Of a DNA stretch of 64,000 nucleotides, positions 8,595-16,740 are shown one piece after another. Source of the stretch: Mucilaginibacter psychrotolerans (lineage in GTDB: Bacteria; Bacteroidota; Bacteroidia; Sphingobacteriales; Sphingobacteriaceae); the NCBI RefSeq assembly GCF_004519315.1, contig NZ_SOZE01000009.1, positions 124,001 to 188,000 of the forward strand, in the 5' to 3' direction. Position 1 is the stretch's first letter. Every line of letters starts with the position of its first letter. Position numbers and translations under genes: made by a program. The notes beneath the pieces were generated by a model, which saw only the letters and a list, made by a program, of their open reading frames with translations, was not told the DNA's origin and ran no database searches.

Positions 8595-11435
8595 ATGAAA
8601 AAGAAATACTTCTGCAATCTCCCTGTTTTGCTATTTTGCTTCCTGTTTACTATAGCTTTAAGTGGTCTCGCCCAGACCGTACAAAGAAGCCATCATTTAC
8701 GCGAGACACCCCTGCCGTTAGACCGGGAGGTACACATTGGCAAACTCCCGAACGGTTTTACTTACTATATCCGGCACAATGAAGAGCCCAAAAACCGGGT
8801 TACACTCTATCTGGCCAGCAAAGCCGGCTCAATATTAGAATCAGATGATCAGCAGGGGCTTGCGCACTTTTTGGAACACATGAGCTTCAACGGAACAGCG
8901 CACTATCCTAAAAATGAGCTGATTAATTACCTGCAAAAGGCAGGTGTGCGATTCGGTGCAGACATTAACGCATACACCAGCTATGATGAAACCGTGTACC
9001 AGCTGCCCCTGCCTGCTGATGTTCCTGAAATTGTCGAAAACGGTTTACAAATTATGCGCGACTGGACGAACGGCGCAACATTAGAAACCATCGAAATTGA
9101 TAAGGAGCGCGGTGTTATTTTAGAAGAAAAACGCTTGAAAAAAGGTGCCCAGGAAAGAATGCAGGAGCATTACTGGCCGTTGCTGCTAAACAAATCCCGG
9201 TATGCATTCCGGTCACCTATAGGCACAGATCGTGTACTCAACACCTTTAAGCCTGAGGCTATCAAAAGGTTTTATGCAGATTGGTACCGGCCGGATATGC
9301 AGGCGCTGATTATTGTCGGGGATATTGACGTGAAAAAAATGGAAAAACGCATAATAGACTTGTTTTCTACCCTTAAAAACCCTTCCCCGTCGAAACCCAG
9401 GCCAGTCTATCATATCCCGCTAACGGGAAAACAGCAGTTCATTACCGTAACCGATCCGGAGATGACCTCAACAGTAGCCCAAATTATCATTAAACAAAAG
9501 GACAGGCAACTGATTACAGAAAGCGATTACAGAAACGGAATCATCAGGCAACTATACAATTACATGCTGGCACAGCGTTTTGCAGAATTAAGCCGTCAAA
9601 ATACGCCAAAATTTATTCAGGGAAATACCAGTCTTGGAGAGTTTATCGGGGATTTGAGCAGCCTTACCACGACTGTAGTGGTGAAACCCGGCGAACTTGA
9701 ATGTGGCGTTAAGGCTGTCTGGGGTGAAATTCAAAAAGTTAATCGATACGGATTCAGCCATTCAGAGCTCGAACGGGCTAAAATGGATTATCTGAACAAC
9801 ATGGAATCAGCATTCAATGAAAAAGACAAGACCGGTTCAGATAGTTATGTAAATGAATACCTCCAGCATTTTTTAAAACGAACAGCAGCTCCGGGAATCA
9901 ATGTTGAATTTACTATGGTTAAATCGCTGCTGCCCGGGATTGCCCTCGCTGATTTAGATTTGATTAGCAAGACTTACATCACTGCCGTAAACAGAGATAT
10001 TCTGATTCTGGCTCCCGAAACAGAAAAAACCGGGTTACCAACAGAAAAGATATTCAGCAAATGGCTCAGCGATAGTGAAAATCAGGATTTACATGCCTAT
10101 CAGGATTCCACCAGTAAAATCCCTTTGCTTGGCAATATACCCCCTGCGGGAAAGGTCATCAGTAAAATGGAAAATCCGGAGCCTAAGACAATAACCTATA
10201 TGCTTAGCAATGGCGTAAAAGTCTTGTTAAAACCAACTGATTTCAGGAATAACGAAATAATTTTCAGTGCCTTCGGTCCCGGCGGCACTTCAGTTTACGC
10301 AGATCGGGATTACCAGTCGGCATTGTATTCGGCGGGGATCATTTCGTCAGCCGGTGCGGGTAATTATAATGTTAATGAGCTTACCAAATTTTTGTCAGGC
10401 AAGCAGGTGCGGGTACAGCCATATATAACAGAACGCACTCAGGGAATAGCAGGCGCAACCGTTGATAAAGATCTTGAAACCGCATTGCAACTTGTTTACG
10501 CTCAATTCACTCAGCCGAGATTGGATACCGGGTTGTTTAAAAGTTTCATAGACCGTGGAAAAGCCACTTTAAAGAACAGAGGTAGTAATCCAAACAGCGT
10601 TTTTCAGGATTCGGTAAGTGCTGTATTAGGGAACTACAACATCAGACGCACAGGCCCGGCTGTCGCTAAATTAGACCAGATAGATCCGCAGCGCACGTAT
10701 AAAATCTACAAAGAGCGTTTTGCAGATGCATCAGGATTCACTTTTATTTTTGTGGGTAAAATAGATACCGTAACTCTCAAGCCTTTAATAGAAAAATACA
10801 TAGGCAGCTTACCTGCGGACCATACCACCAGGCCGGCCAGGGATCTTAATATAAATATACCTGCAGGTAAAATTGAAAAGGTTATATACAAAGGATCCGA
10901 GGATAAAGCTACTGTCAGACTGGTGTTTTCAGGAGAGTTTGATTATACATTATCTAATACTTTTTACCTGGATGCCTTAAAAGAAACATTAGCGATCAGG
11001 TTGCTTGAAAGGCTCCGGGAAGATGAAGGCGGCGTTTATTCACCATCGGTACAGGCGTCTGCGTTCAAACTGCCTAAAGGCAGATTTACATTCAATATAT
11101 CTTTCGGCTGCTCACCTGCAAACGTCGATAAATTGATCTCATCAACGTTAGATGAGATTAATAAGCTCAAGACTTCCGGCCCACCGCAGCTTAACGTCGA
11201 CAAGTTTATTGCCGAAGAAAGACGTCAGCAGGAAACACTGGCAAAATCCAATGGCTTCTGGCTGGGGTATTTGGAAACCCAATTACAAAATATGGAACCT
11301 TTGCAGGATTATTTAAAGTACGACCAGGTACTGGAGTCTGTTAACCCGGAAATTATCCGAAATGCGGCTCGTCAATATCTGAATGGACAGAATTACATCA
11401 AATTTATACTGCTCCCTGAAAAAAGCCGCCCATAA
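8595..11435 (+). CDS. M16 family zinc metallopeptidase (insulinase/pitrilysin type)
   Basis: A 946-residue exported protease. The signal peptide MKKKYFCNLPVLLFCFLF... ends near ...SGLAQ, which is why I chose the ATG at 8595; an upstream in-frame ATG at 8520 lies inside the preceding gene and would bury the signal. The inverted zinc motif HFLEH (residues 91-95) with downstream acidic EEKRLKKGAQERM provides the third ligand. A second, inactive M16 half follows from about residue 520 (NGVKVLLKPTDFRNNEIIFSAFGPGG), giving the full two-repeat clamshell. M16 enzymes degrade unfolded peptides in an enclosed chamber in the periplasm. It closes the operon, so peptides imported by the SusC/SusD pair are a reasonable substrate guess. 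Confidence 0.93.
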   Translation: MKKKYFCNLPVLLFCFLFTIALSGLAQTVQRSHHLRETPLPLDREVHIGKLPNGFTYYIRHNEEPKNRVTLYLASKAGSILESDDQQGLAHFLEHMSFNGTAHYPKNELINYLQKAGVRFGADINAYTSYDETVYQLPLPADVPEIVENGLQIMRDWTNGATLETIEIDKERGVILEEKRLKKGAQERMQEHYWPLLLNKSRYAFRSPIGTDRVLNTFKPEAIKRFYADWYRPDMQALIIVGDIDVKKMEKRIIDLFSTLKNPSPSKPRPVYHIPLTGKQQFITVTDPEMTSTVAQIIIKQKDRQLITESDYRNGIIRQLYNYMLAQRFAELSRQNTPKFIQGNTSLGEFIGDLSSLTTTVVVKPGELECGVKAVWGEIQKVNRYGFSHSELERAKMDYLNNMESAFNEKDKTGSDSYVNEYLQHFLKRTAAPGINVEFTMVKSLLPGIALADLDLISKTYITAVNRDILILAPETEKTGLPTEKIFSKWLSDSENQDLHAYQDSTSKIPLLGNIPPAGKVISKMENPEPKTITYMLSNGVKVLLKPTDFRNNEIIFSAFGPGGTSVYADRDYQSALYSAGIISSAGAGNYNVNELTKFLSGKQVRVQPYITERTQGIAGATVDKDLETALQLVYAQFTQPRLDTGLFKSFIDRGKATLKNRGSNPNSVFQDSVSAVLGNYNIRRTGPAVAKLDQIDPQRTYKIYKERFADASGFTFIFVGKIDTVTLKPLIEKYIGSLPADHTTRPARDLNINIPAGKIEKVIYKGSEDKATVRLVFSGEFDYTLSNTFYLDALKETLAIRLLERLREDEGGVYSPSVQASAFKLPKGRFTFNISFGCSPANVDKLISSTLDEINKLKTSGPPQLNVDKFIAEERRQQETLAKSNGFWLGYLETQLQNMEPLQDYLKYDQVLESVNPEIIRNAARQYLNGQNYIKFILLPEKSRP

Positions 11436-11503
11436 TTATTCTTACGATACCCTATTCCCCTGTTCTTTATAATCTCTTCGGAAGAAAAGATCATTTTTAG
11501 TTA

Positions 11504-11535
11504 ATCAATAAGCGCCCGGGAAAGCGCTTATTGAT
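11504..11535 (+). terminator. Strong hairpin terminator after the M16 gene
   Basis: A perfect stem TCAATAAGCGC/GCGCTTATTGA (11505-11515 with 11524-11534, plus one outer A-T pair) with an 8-nt loop is followed by TATTTT. It lies 70 nt after the M16 stop and probably ends the transcript that starts before the window. The remaining gap to 11942 shows nothing else I can support; a short open frame at 11649-11834 has no start context or recognisable features. Confidence 0.75.
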
Positions 11536-11942
11536 ATTTTAAAACGCGGTAGTAATGAAAATATCTTAGCCGAACATCCAGGGGGCCGGTCAATAAAATC
11601 ATTTAGCGACCATAAACATATTCAGCTTTAACGATTCTGCAGCATGGGATGCGCAGAAAGATCCCTGCAAAAGACTGCGTTCTCTTTTGCACACCAGGCA
11701 GCAGGTATAGCATTACACCAGCTATTCCGGCGCAAATAAGAGTTGTGATCACACTGCACTATAGGCAATCTGCCAGCCCCCATGCGAGTAGTAAAAGCTT
11801 CAGCCTATCCCTAAGTCAGCAAAAAAGAGCATGACTCCTCATGCCAGGTAACAAATAGTTGAGCCCATGCCTTCATTCTGCTCTGAATCCGGGAATACCC
11901 ACGCCAAGTACTCACGGCCATTAAGCCAATAATAGTTTTTCA

Positions 11943-12275
11943 TCAAAAAGCTTTCCAGAACTCTTCCATTAACTTCGCCCTGGAACTGCCGGAATATTTA
12001 TTTTTGCCGCCTCCCAGAGGAAGAGCCATTATGCCCTTATCTCCGGTCGATGTTTCAACCATAAAAAGCAAATAATCCGTCCCCCTTAGATCGCCTGAGA
12101 CATGATCAACCAAACTGATCACGGCAAGGTCGTAACTAATGCAACTATTATCCTCCAAACAAAGTAAGAATCGCTTTGTGCCCAGCTTATAATTTCTGGA
12201 ATATCCACTTTTCCGAAGTTGATCGATAATCTCCGACCGGCATTCTTGATGCGAATAAATGTTAAATTGGCTCAT
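11943..12275 (-). CDS. Small hypothetical protein, 110 residues
   Basis: A soluble, mixed-charge protein with no signal peptide or membrane segment. It opens with a probable helix (CRSEIIDQLRKSGYSRNYKL), then alternating strand-like stretches (SYDLAVISLVDHVSG, YLLFMVETSTGDKGIMALPLGGG). The pattern resembles a group of ~100-residue conserved Bacteroidota proteins with an N-terminal LRKxGY block and a C-terminal DGxKG block, but I cannot name the family firmly. It stands alone between the two convergent SusC/SusD clusters, in the same direction as the second. ATG start. No function is proposed. Confidence 0.6.
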   Translation of the reverse strand: MSQFNIYSHQECRSEIIDQLRKSGYSRNYKLGTKRFLLCLEDNSCISYDLAVISLVDHVSGDLRGTDYLLFMVETSTGDKGIMALPLGGGKNKYSGSSRAKLMEEFWKAF

Positions 12276-12640
12276 ACAGTTTTCTAATAATCTCTAAAAA
12301 GGATGCCATTTCATAAAAAATTGACAGTGAGTAAGTTAATGCCGGAATAGACAAGAATACGCTCACGACATTTCGCCGATTAATGATCCTGAAAGCGATA
12401 TATAACAACCTTAATCACCTCCTTTACAGCTCGTTGCGAACGCTTATCAACCTGCTTAAAGCAAAAATGTGATCTTCTATTATAAACATTGGGTTTACCG
12501 TCTCCCGCAAACAGATAATGGCGGCAGCGCGACCTTTAACGGTAAAATTCAAGTATGCGATAACAGCCTTTGGTAACGATATTTTCATTACACAAATCAG
12601 CGTCACAGCTTAAAGGATCGAACTTATGAACTACTTAAGT

Positions 12641-12671
12641 AAAAAATAGTACCCGCTTCCCGGGTACTATT
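12641..12671 (-). terminator. Rho-independent terminator downstream of the region-2 operon
   Basis: On the minus strand an 11-bp stem (12645-12655 with 12661-12671, core AGTACCCG/CGGGTACT) and 5-nt loop run straight into six T residues (12646-12641). It lies about 170 nt after the DsbD-domain gene and would end that operon. The rest of the 12276-12841 gap has nothing recognisable; an open frame at 12424-12606 looks spurious. Confidence 0.75.
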
Positions 12672-12841
12672 AACTAATTAACTAAACTATTAAGAACTAA
12701 TGAAGATTAATGATATGCGATTGCCGCTCAAATACCATATCTGGTATGAGAGGTACTCCCTGGATTGTAAACTTGCCGACTGCCTGTATTAAGAAATTAA
12801 AATAGCATTGCCGGCCGAGCGGCGTCCATCCCTAAAATGAT

Positions 12842-13291
12842 CTACTTAATTAATACAGAAAACGATAAATCATCAGGAGGAAGACATTTTTCAGCATTAC
12901 AGGTCATGTAAGAAATTCCTCCGCTAATTTTAAGAGGGCCTGTTCTTTTAAGCCTAATTCGCTGCTTGAATATGACCGAATTTTCAAAATAACTAACCTC
13001 CATTCCGAAAGCTTTTTCATATTTGGTTACAGGTGTGGGTTCTGTTGTCTTTCCGGATAATTCATAATTATTTCCCGCAGAAAATGTGAACACCGTCTTT
13101 ACAGGGCCGCCTTCTGCTAAATGCTGGGAGTAGATATGCCAGCCATTTTCTATTGTTGCCTTTAACAGAATTACGGCTTCTGTTTTGCTGGTCCTTTTAG
13201 CAGCATACGACCATTTGACCGGCGTTAATACTTGCGCAAAAAGGAAAGAGCTCATGCAAATAAACTTTAATGTTATAAAAAAGGTTTTCAT
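12842..13291 (-). CDS. Stand-alone DsbD N-terminal (alpha) domain protein, exported
   Basis: A 149-residue periplasmic protein. After a signal peptide ending near FLFAQ, it matches the immunoglobulin-like N-terminal domain of DsbD: the TPVKWSYAAKR opening, ENGWHIYSQHLAEGGPVKTVFTF in the middle, and a C-terminal YMTCNAEKCLPP with the redox Cys pair (C-x4-C) before the conserved LPP. In full DsbD this domain passes electrons from the membrane domain to periplasmic partners. The membrane and thioredoxin domains are missing here. The two thioredoxin-fold proteins just upstream may be its redox partners. It is probably the last gene of the sigma/FecR/SusCD group, 189 nt after the thioredoxin gene. 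Confidence 0.82.
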   Translation of the reverse strand: MKTFFITLKFICMSSFLFAQVLTPVKWSYAAKRTSKTEAVILLKATIENGWHIYSQHLAEGGPVKTVFTFSAGNNYELSGKTTEPTPVTKYEKAFGMEVSYFENSVIFKQRIRLKRTGPLKISGGISYMTCNAEKCLPPDDLSFSVLIK

Positions 13292-13423
13292 TCTATCTAT
13301 GCTGATATTGGTCTTAGTATAATTGAAGGAATTCTAACCACAGCTGCTAAGCCTGGCATTAGCTTTAAATGCTCGTTACTGTATAAAACTTGCCAATAAT
13401 GATCAAATTAAATGGCTGATAAG

Positions 13424-13465
13424 TAAATCGGGGAGTCTTGCCAAAGCAAAGCCTCACCCGATTTA
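13424..13465 (-). terminator. Imperfect hairpin after the thioredoxin gene
   Basis: TAAATCGGG (13424-13432) pairs with CCCGATTTA (13457-13465), with an extra 3-bp inner stem across a bulged A. No good T-run follows on the minus strand, so it may be only a partial terminator or processing site. Confidence 0.4.
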
Positions 13466-13480
13466 TTTCTTTTACCGGGG

Positions 13481-14044
13481 CTACTTGCCGTTACTTAAAG
13501 CTTTAGCTGCCTCTATCGTAAATTTCCCATCCAGTAGTAACTGAATTACACTCTCATTTAACAGGGCCGGATGTGTTTGCCAGAGTATTATATTGTTTTG
13601 AATAACAAATGTTTGCGGAATTGCTGAAACACCGGCTGGCTTAACCCACTTTTGGTCAAAATCACTGCCTTCAGGCCCGCTGTAACCTATATTAAGGTAT
13701 TCCATATTAACATTGCCCTTGATAAACTTTTCCACTTTGGCTTTATCGTGTTCCATAACGTCCTGAGCAATGAATACTATATTCTTGTTGCTGAACTTCT
13801 GACTTAGCGCATTTAAATGAGGCATTGCCTGTATGCATGGAACACACCAGGTTGCCCACAGATCAATGATATAGATTTTGTCTTTATCAAACTTTGTAAG
13901 CGGAATTCCCTTAAGCCATTCCACCTTCGGATATTCTGTTACTTTGGTACCCAAATCAAGGTATTCAATCTGTCCCTGCTGTGCCTTAACCACCACCGAA
14001 AAAACAATAAGGCAAAAGGTTATAATGAGTTTTAAGTTTTTCAT
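13481..14044 (-). CDS. TlpA-like thioredoxin-fold protein with CVPC active site
   Basis: A 187-residue exported thioredoxin. The signal peptide ends near VVVKAQQ. The thioredoxin fold has the motif DLWATWCVPC (Cys67 and Cys70), then QAMPHLNALSQKF and FVIQNNIILWQTHPA after the cis-proline region (AIPQTF). TlpA/ResA-type proteins reduce disulfides in the periplasm of Bacteroidota. It lies 9 nt after the DUF4369 thioredoxin-like gene and 189 nt before the DsbD domain gene, so the three are likely cotranscribed and may form a redox relay. ATG start at the signal peptide. Confidence 0.9.
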   Translation of the reverse strand: MKNLKLIITFCLIVFSVVVKAQQGQIEYLDLGTKVTEYPKVEWLKGIPLTKFDKDKIYIIDLWATWCVPCIQAMPHLNALSQKFSNKNIVFIAQDVMEHDKAKVEKFIKGNVNMEYLNIGYSGPEGSDFDQKWVKPAGVSAIPQTFVIQNNIILWQTHPALLNESVIQLLLDGKFTIEAAKALSNGK

Positions 14045-14053
14045 TTTAGTTCT

Positions 14054-15241
14054 CTATTTAAGTTGTTTCTCTATGTCAAGTGCTAATTCAGTGTCTAATA
14101 GTTTCAGTTTATTGCTGATGATCTTTCCATCAGGGCCGATAAGCATCGCCACAGGCAACATTCTTGATTCTGTCAAAGCATATGACTTGGCAACTACACC
14201 AGAATTTCCCTCTGACGGCAACCCGCCGATATCTTGTAAATTCACGCAGTTCTGGAATCCTCCCGACCTGATAACACTTTTCCATTTATATAGATCATCA
14301 TTCTCTCTAACGTTGTAAAATACGCTGACCAAAACGAAATTTTTGTCGCGCAAACGCCTGGAAATTCTTCCGATATTAAAATCAAAATCACTGAATCCCA
14401 TAAAGTTCGGAAACCAAAAGAGCAGCATGACATTCTTGCCTCTAAAAGAGCTTAAACTCACTTTCTTTCCTGAAGAATCTGAAAGCGTAAAGTCGGGCGC
14501 TAATTTCCCGGGGGCTAGACGCTTATCCGCATCTATTTTGCCAGCGATGATCCGTCCTTCAGCAGAATTTTTAACCCTGTCTGAAAAGCGGTTAAACGCA
14601 GGCTCTGATTTTGAAGTTACTGAGGACGCCCGGTTATATTTGCTCCATAGAAAAAAAGCAAAATAATTTTCAGGATGAGTATTTATGTAAACCGAGTCAT
14701 AGGCCTTGATTTTATCATTAACATCCTTTGATTGCTTTAGCGCATTCAAATATTCAGGATTTTCTTTCTGATTCCTGTAGTCAAAAATTTTCTGGCTGGA
14801 TGCATAATGTGCATCCAGCAGCGGCTTTAATTCATTTTTGTAATTGTTCATCGCCTGCTGTGTCGGTCCGCCGCCATCAATAGTGGCTTTAGCTATAACA
14901 GAATCTCCTTTCAAAGAAAAAGATCCGGGCTCGACAAAAATGTCTCTGGCATCATTTATTTGCAATGCCATCGGGTTCGACGGGTCACGTTTGGGATTTA
15001 AGACAATAAAGCCATAGCTGGGATCAGTGATACTTCCGGTAATTTTAAAAGCACCGTTAACAACATCAGCAGAATCTGTTATACGCTTTCCGTTTTTATC
15101 ATACATCATGAATACCATTCCCTGCTGATTTTTACTCAGCTGGCCATTAATTGTAAATGACTGTTGTGCTTTGGCAGTACTGGTGCTTAAAACGGCTGGT
15201 ATTAACAATAGTGCCGCAAAAAATAATTTATTAAATTTCAT
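14054..15241 (-). CDS. DUF4369 plus TlpA/AhpC-like protein lacking the CxxC site
   Basis: A 395-residue exported protein. I place the start at the ATG (15241) before MKFNKLFFAALLLIPAVL, a clear signal peptide; longer frames enter the SusD region. Residues of about 28-120 are a DUF4369 domain (FTINGQLSKNQQGMVFMMYD...). The C-terminal about 150 residues form an AhpC/TSA-type thioredoxin fold (KLAPDFTLSDSSGKKVSLSSFRGKNVML). Where the family has FWASWCxPCR, this protein reads FWFPNFMGFSDFDF: both active-site cysteines are gone. It therefore cannot do thiol exchange and may be a binding or scaffold protein. It follows SusD by 16 nt, and such proteins are common partners of SusCD operons under ECF control. 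Confidence 0.85.
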   Translation of the reverse strand: MKFNKLFFAALLLIPAVLSTSTAKAQQSFTINGQLSKNQQGMVFMMYDKNGKRITDSADVVNGAFKITGSITDPSYGFIVLNPKRDPSNPMALQINDARDIFVEPGSFSLKGDSVIAKATIDGGGPTQQAMNNYKNELKPLLDAHYASSQKIFDYRNQKENPEYLNALKQSKDVNDKIKAYDSVYINTHPENYFAFFLWSKYNRASSVTSKSEPAFNRFSDRVKNSAEGRIIAGKIDADKRLAPGKLAPDFTLSDSSGKKVSLSSFRGKNVMLLFWFPNFMGFSDFDFNIGRISRRLRDKNFVLVSVFYNVRENDDLYKWKSVIRSGGFQNCVNLQDIGGLPSEGNSGVVAKSYALTESRMLPVAMLIGPDGKIISNKLKLLDTELALDIEKQLK

Positions 15242-15257
15242 ATCAGTTTTATTTGGA

Positions 15258-16730
15258 TTATGGATTGTTTTTAAATTGAGGGTTATCATTCATAATAGAA
15301 TAAGGCAGTCTTAAGGTGAGACGATCAGGTCGCAGGCTGAAGACTTTTATATTAGTATAAGTATCGTCCAGGTATAGCGTATGACTATAATTTGTCGTTC
15401 CGAAAAGCGAATCAACAGATAATCTTCTCATATCCAGCCACCGGTATCCTTCTACTGCAAATTCACGCGTCCTTTCGTCAAAAATATATTGGATTAGTTT
15501 CTTCCGATCAGCATATACGGCAGCGGGAACTGCCGCATCAGTTGAAGGCATACGGTTATTACGCAGGGTTTCGATATCTGTCCTGGCATCGGCCAGATTA
15601 TTTAAGCGGGCATTGGCTTCAGCCCTGAGTAAATAAAGTTCTGGCAGCTGCATACCGAATTTTACAAATTGCTCACTATATTTCGAAAGCCTGCCCGATG
15701 GATTTGGAACTTGATAAGCGAACTGCGCAGCATAAAATTTCAGCCTCAGATCAGATGCTAAAAAAAGAGCACGCGCATTTTCAGACAATATGATAAAGTC
15801 ATTTCCCAGGGTATTGCCATTATTAGGGCCGTTGTAAAATGATCGCGCAACCAATGATTCCGTGTTGTCATTATAGTTAAGACCGGGAGAATTTGTCGGG
15901 CCATCAGGGGTGATAGGATCGAACTTACCGCCGGCGGCAAACTCATCGTTGTAATTATAAAGCCTGGCGGGGGTATTTTGGCGGGCAAGGTCATTAAAAG
16001 CGGCATTAAACATATCAAGCGCTTCCTTATTCCTTCCGCTAAACAAATATATTTTCCCCAATACCCCCTCTGCGCCTGCCCTGTTCCATCTTGTAGCACC
16101 GATCATATTTTCCAGGGGAAGGTCTCCTATCGCTGCTGTAAGGTCCTCAATCATAAAGTCGTAAACTTCCTTTACACTGTTTCGCGTGTAATTTCCTGCG
16201 TTCACGTCCGCCGTTTTAATGATAGGGAATGACGGATCCTCAGCAGCGGTAGTTGTATACGGTTTGCCGTAATAATTGACGTAAGTAAAGTACATCCACG
16301 CTCTCTGAGCACGGGCCTCAGCTATTAAAGCCCTCTTTTCCTGTTCACTGCCTCCTGTAGATTCGGCGACTTCCCGAATTACCTTATTTACCGTGTACAG
16401 GTTTTGCAAAGACAAGGTAACTTCACTTATAAAGTCGCCGGGTACGTATAAATCATTATCCCAGCGAAAAGCATTCTGAGCTGACGGGACAGCAGCCGAA
16501 AAATAGGAGTCTTCTGCCGCAACGTCATCCCCCATTAATGCAAGTGCCTGCCAGCCTCCCCCGCCCTGATAAACATATTGCATACTGCTGTTCAGCAGTA
16601 AGTCATAGTCCTTTGTTGTAACTGCTACCTGCCGGCCCTTGGGAATCACATCAAGAAAATTCTTCTTGCATCCTGCCATCCATAACATCAGGATCAAGCA
16701 GAACGACATTGATTGTATATATCTTTTCAT
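15258..16730 (-). CDS. SusD/RagB-family outer membrane lipoprotein
   Basis: A 490-residue SusD-like protein. The ATG at 16730 gives a lipoprotein signal ending MAGC, followed by KKNFLD, the usual surface-export context. The helical core includes QEKRALIAEARAQRAWMYFTYVNYYGKPY, and the C-terminal block DERTREFAVEGYRWLDMRRL is diagnostic. It starts 10 nt after the stop of the SusC receptor and is followed by the DUF4369 protein. It should bind the ligand of that receptor on the cell surface. The ligand is unknown; nothing nearby encodes glycosidases, so glycans are unlikely. Confidence 0.95.
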   Translation of the reverse strand: MKRYIQSMSFCLILMLWMAGCKKNFLDVIPKGRQVAVTTKDYDLLLNSSMQYVYQGGGGWQALALMGDDVAAEDSYFSAAVPSAQNAFRWDNDLYVPGDFISEVTLSLQNLYTVNKVIREVAESTGGSEQEKRALIAEARAQRAWMYFTYVNYYGKPYTTTAAEDPSFPIIKTADVNAGNYTRNSVKEVYDFMIEDLTAAIGDLPLENMIGATRWNRAGAEGVLGKIYLFSGRNKEALDMFNAAFNDLARQNTPARLYNYNDEFAAGGKFDPITPDGPTNSPGLNYNDNTESLVARSFYNGPNNGNTLGNDFIILSENARALFLASDLRLKFYAAQFAYQVPNPSGRLSKYSEQFVKFGMQLPELYLLRAEANARLNNLADARTDIETLRNNRMPSTDAAVPAAVYADRKKLIQYIFDERTREFAVEGYRWLDMRRLSVDSLFGTTNYSHTLYLDDTYTNIKVFSLRPDRLTLRLPYSIMNDNPQFKNNP

Positions 16731-16740
16731 GTTCAAATGC

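Noticed and set aside
11649..12606. Short open frames at 11649-11834 and 12424-12606
   Set aside because: No recognisable domain, poor start context and no conserved-looking composition; they lie in gaps beside terminators.
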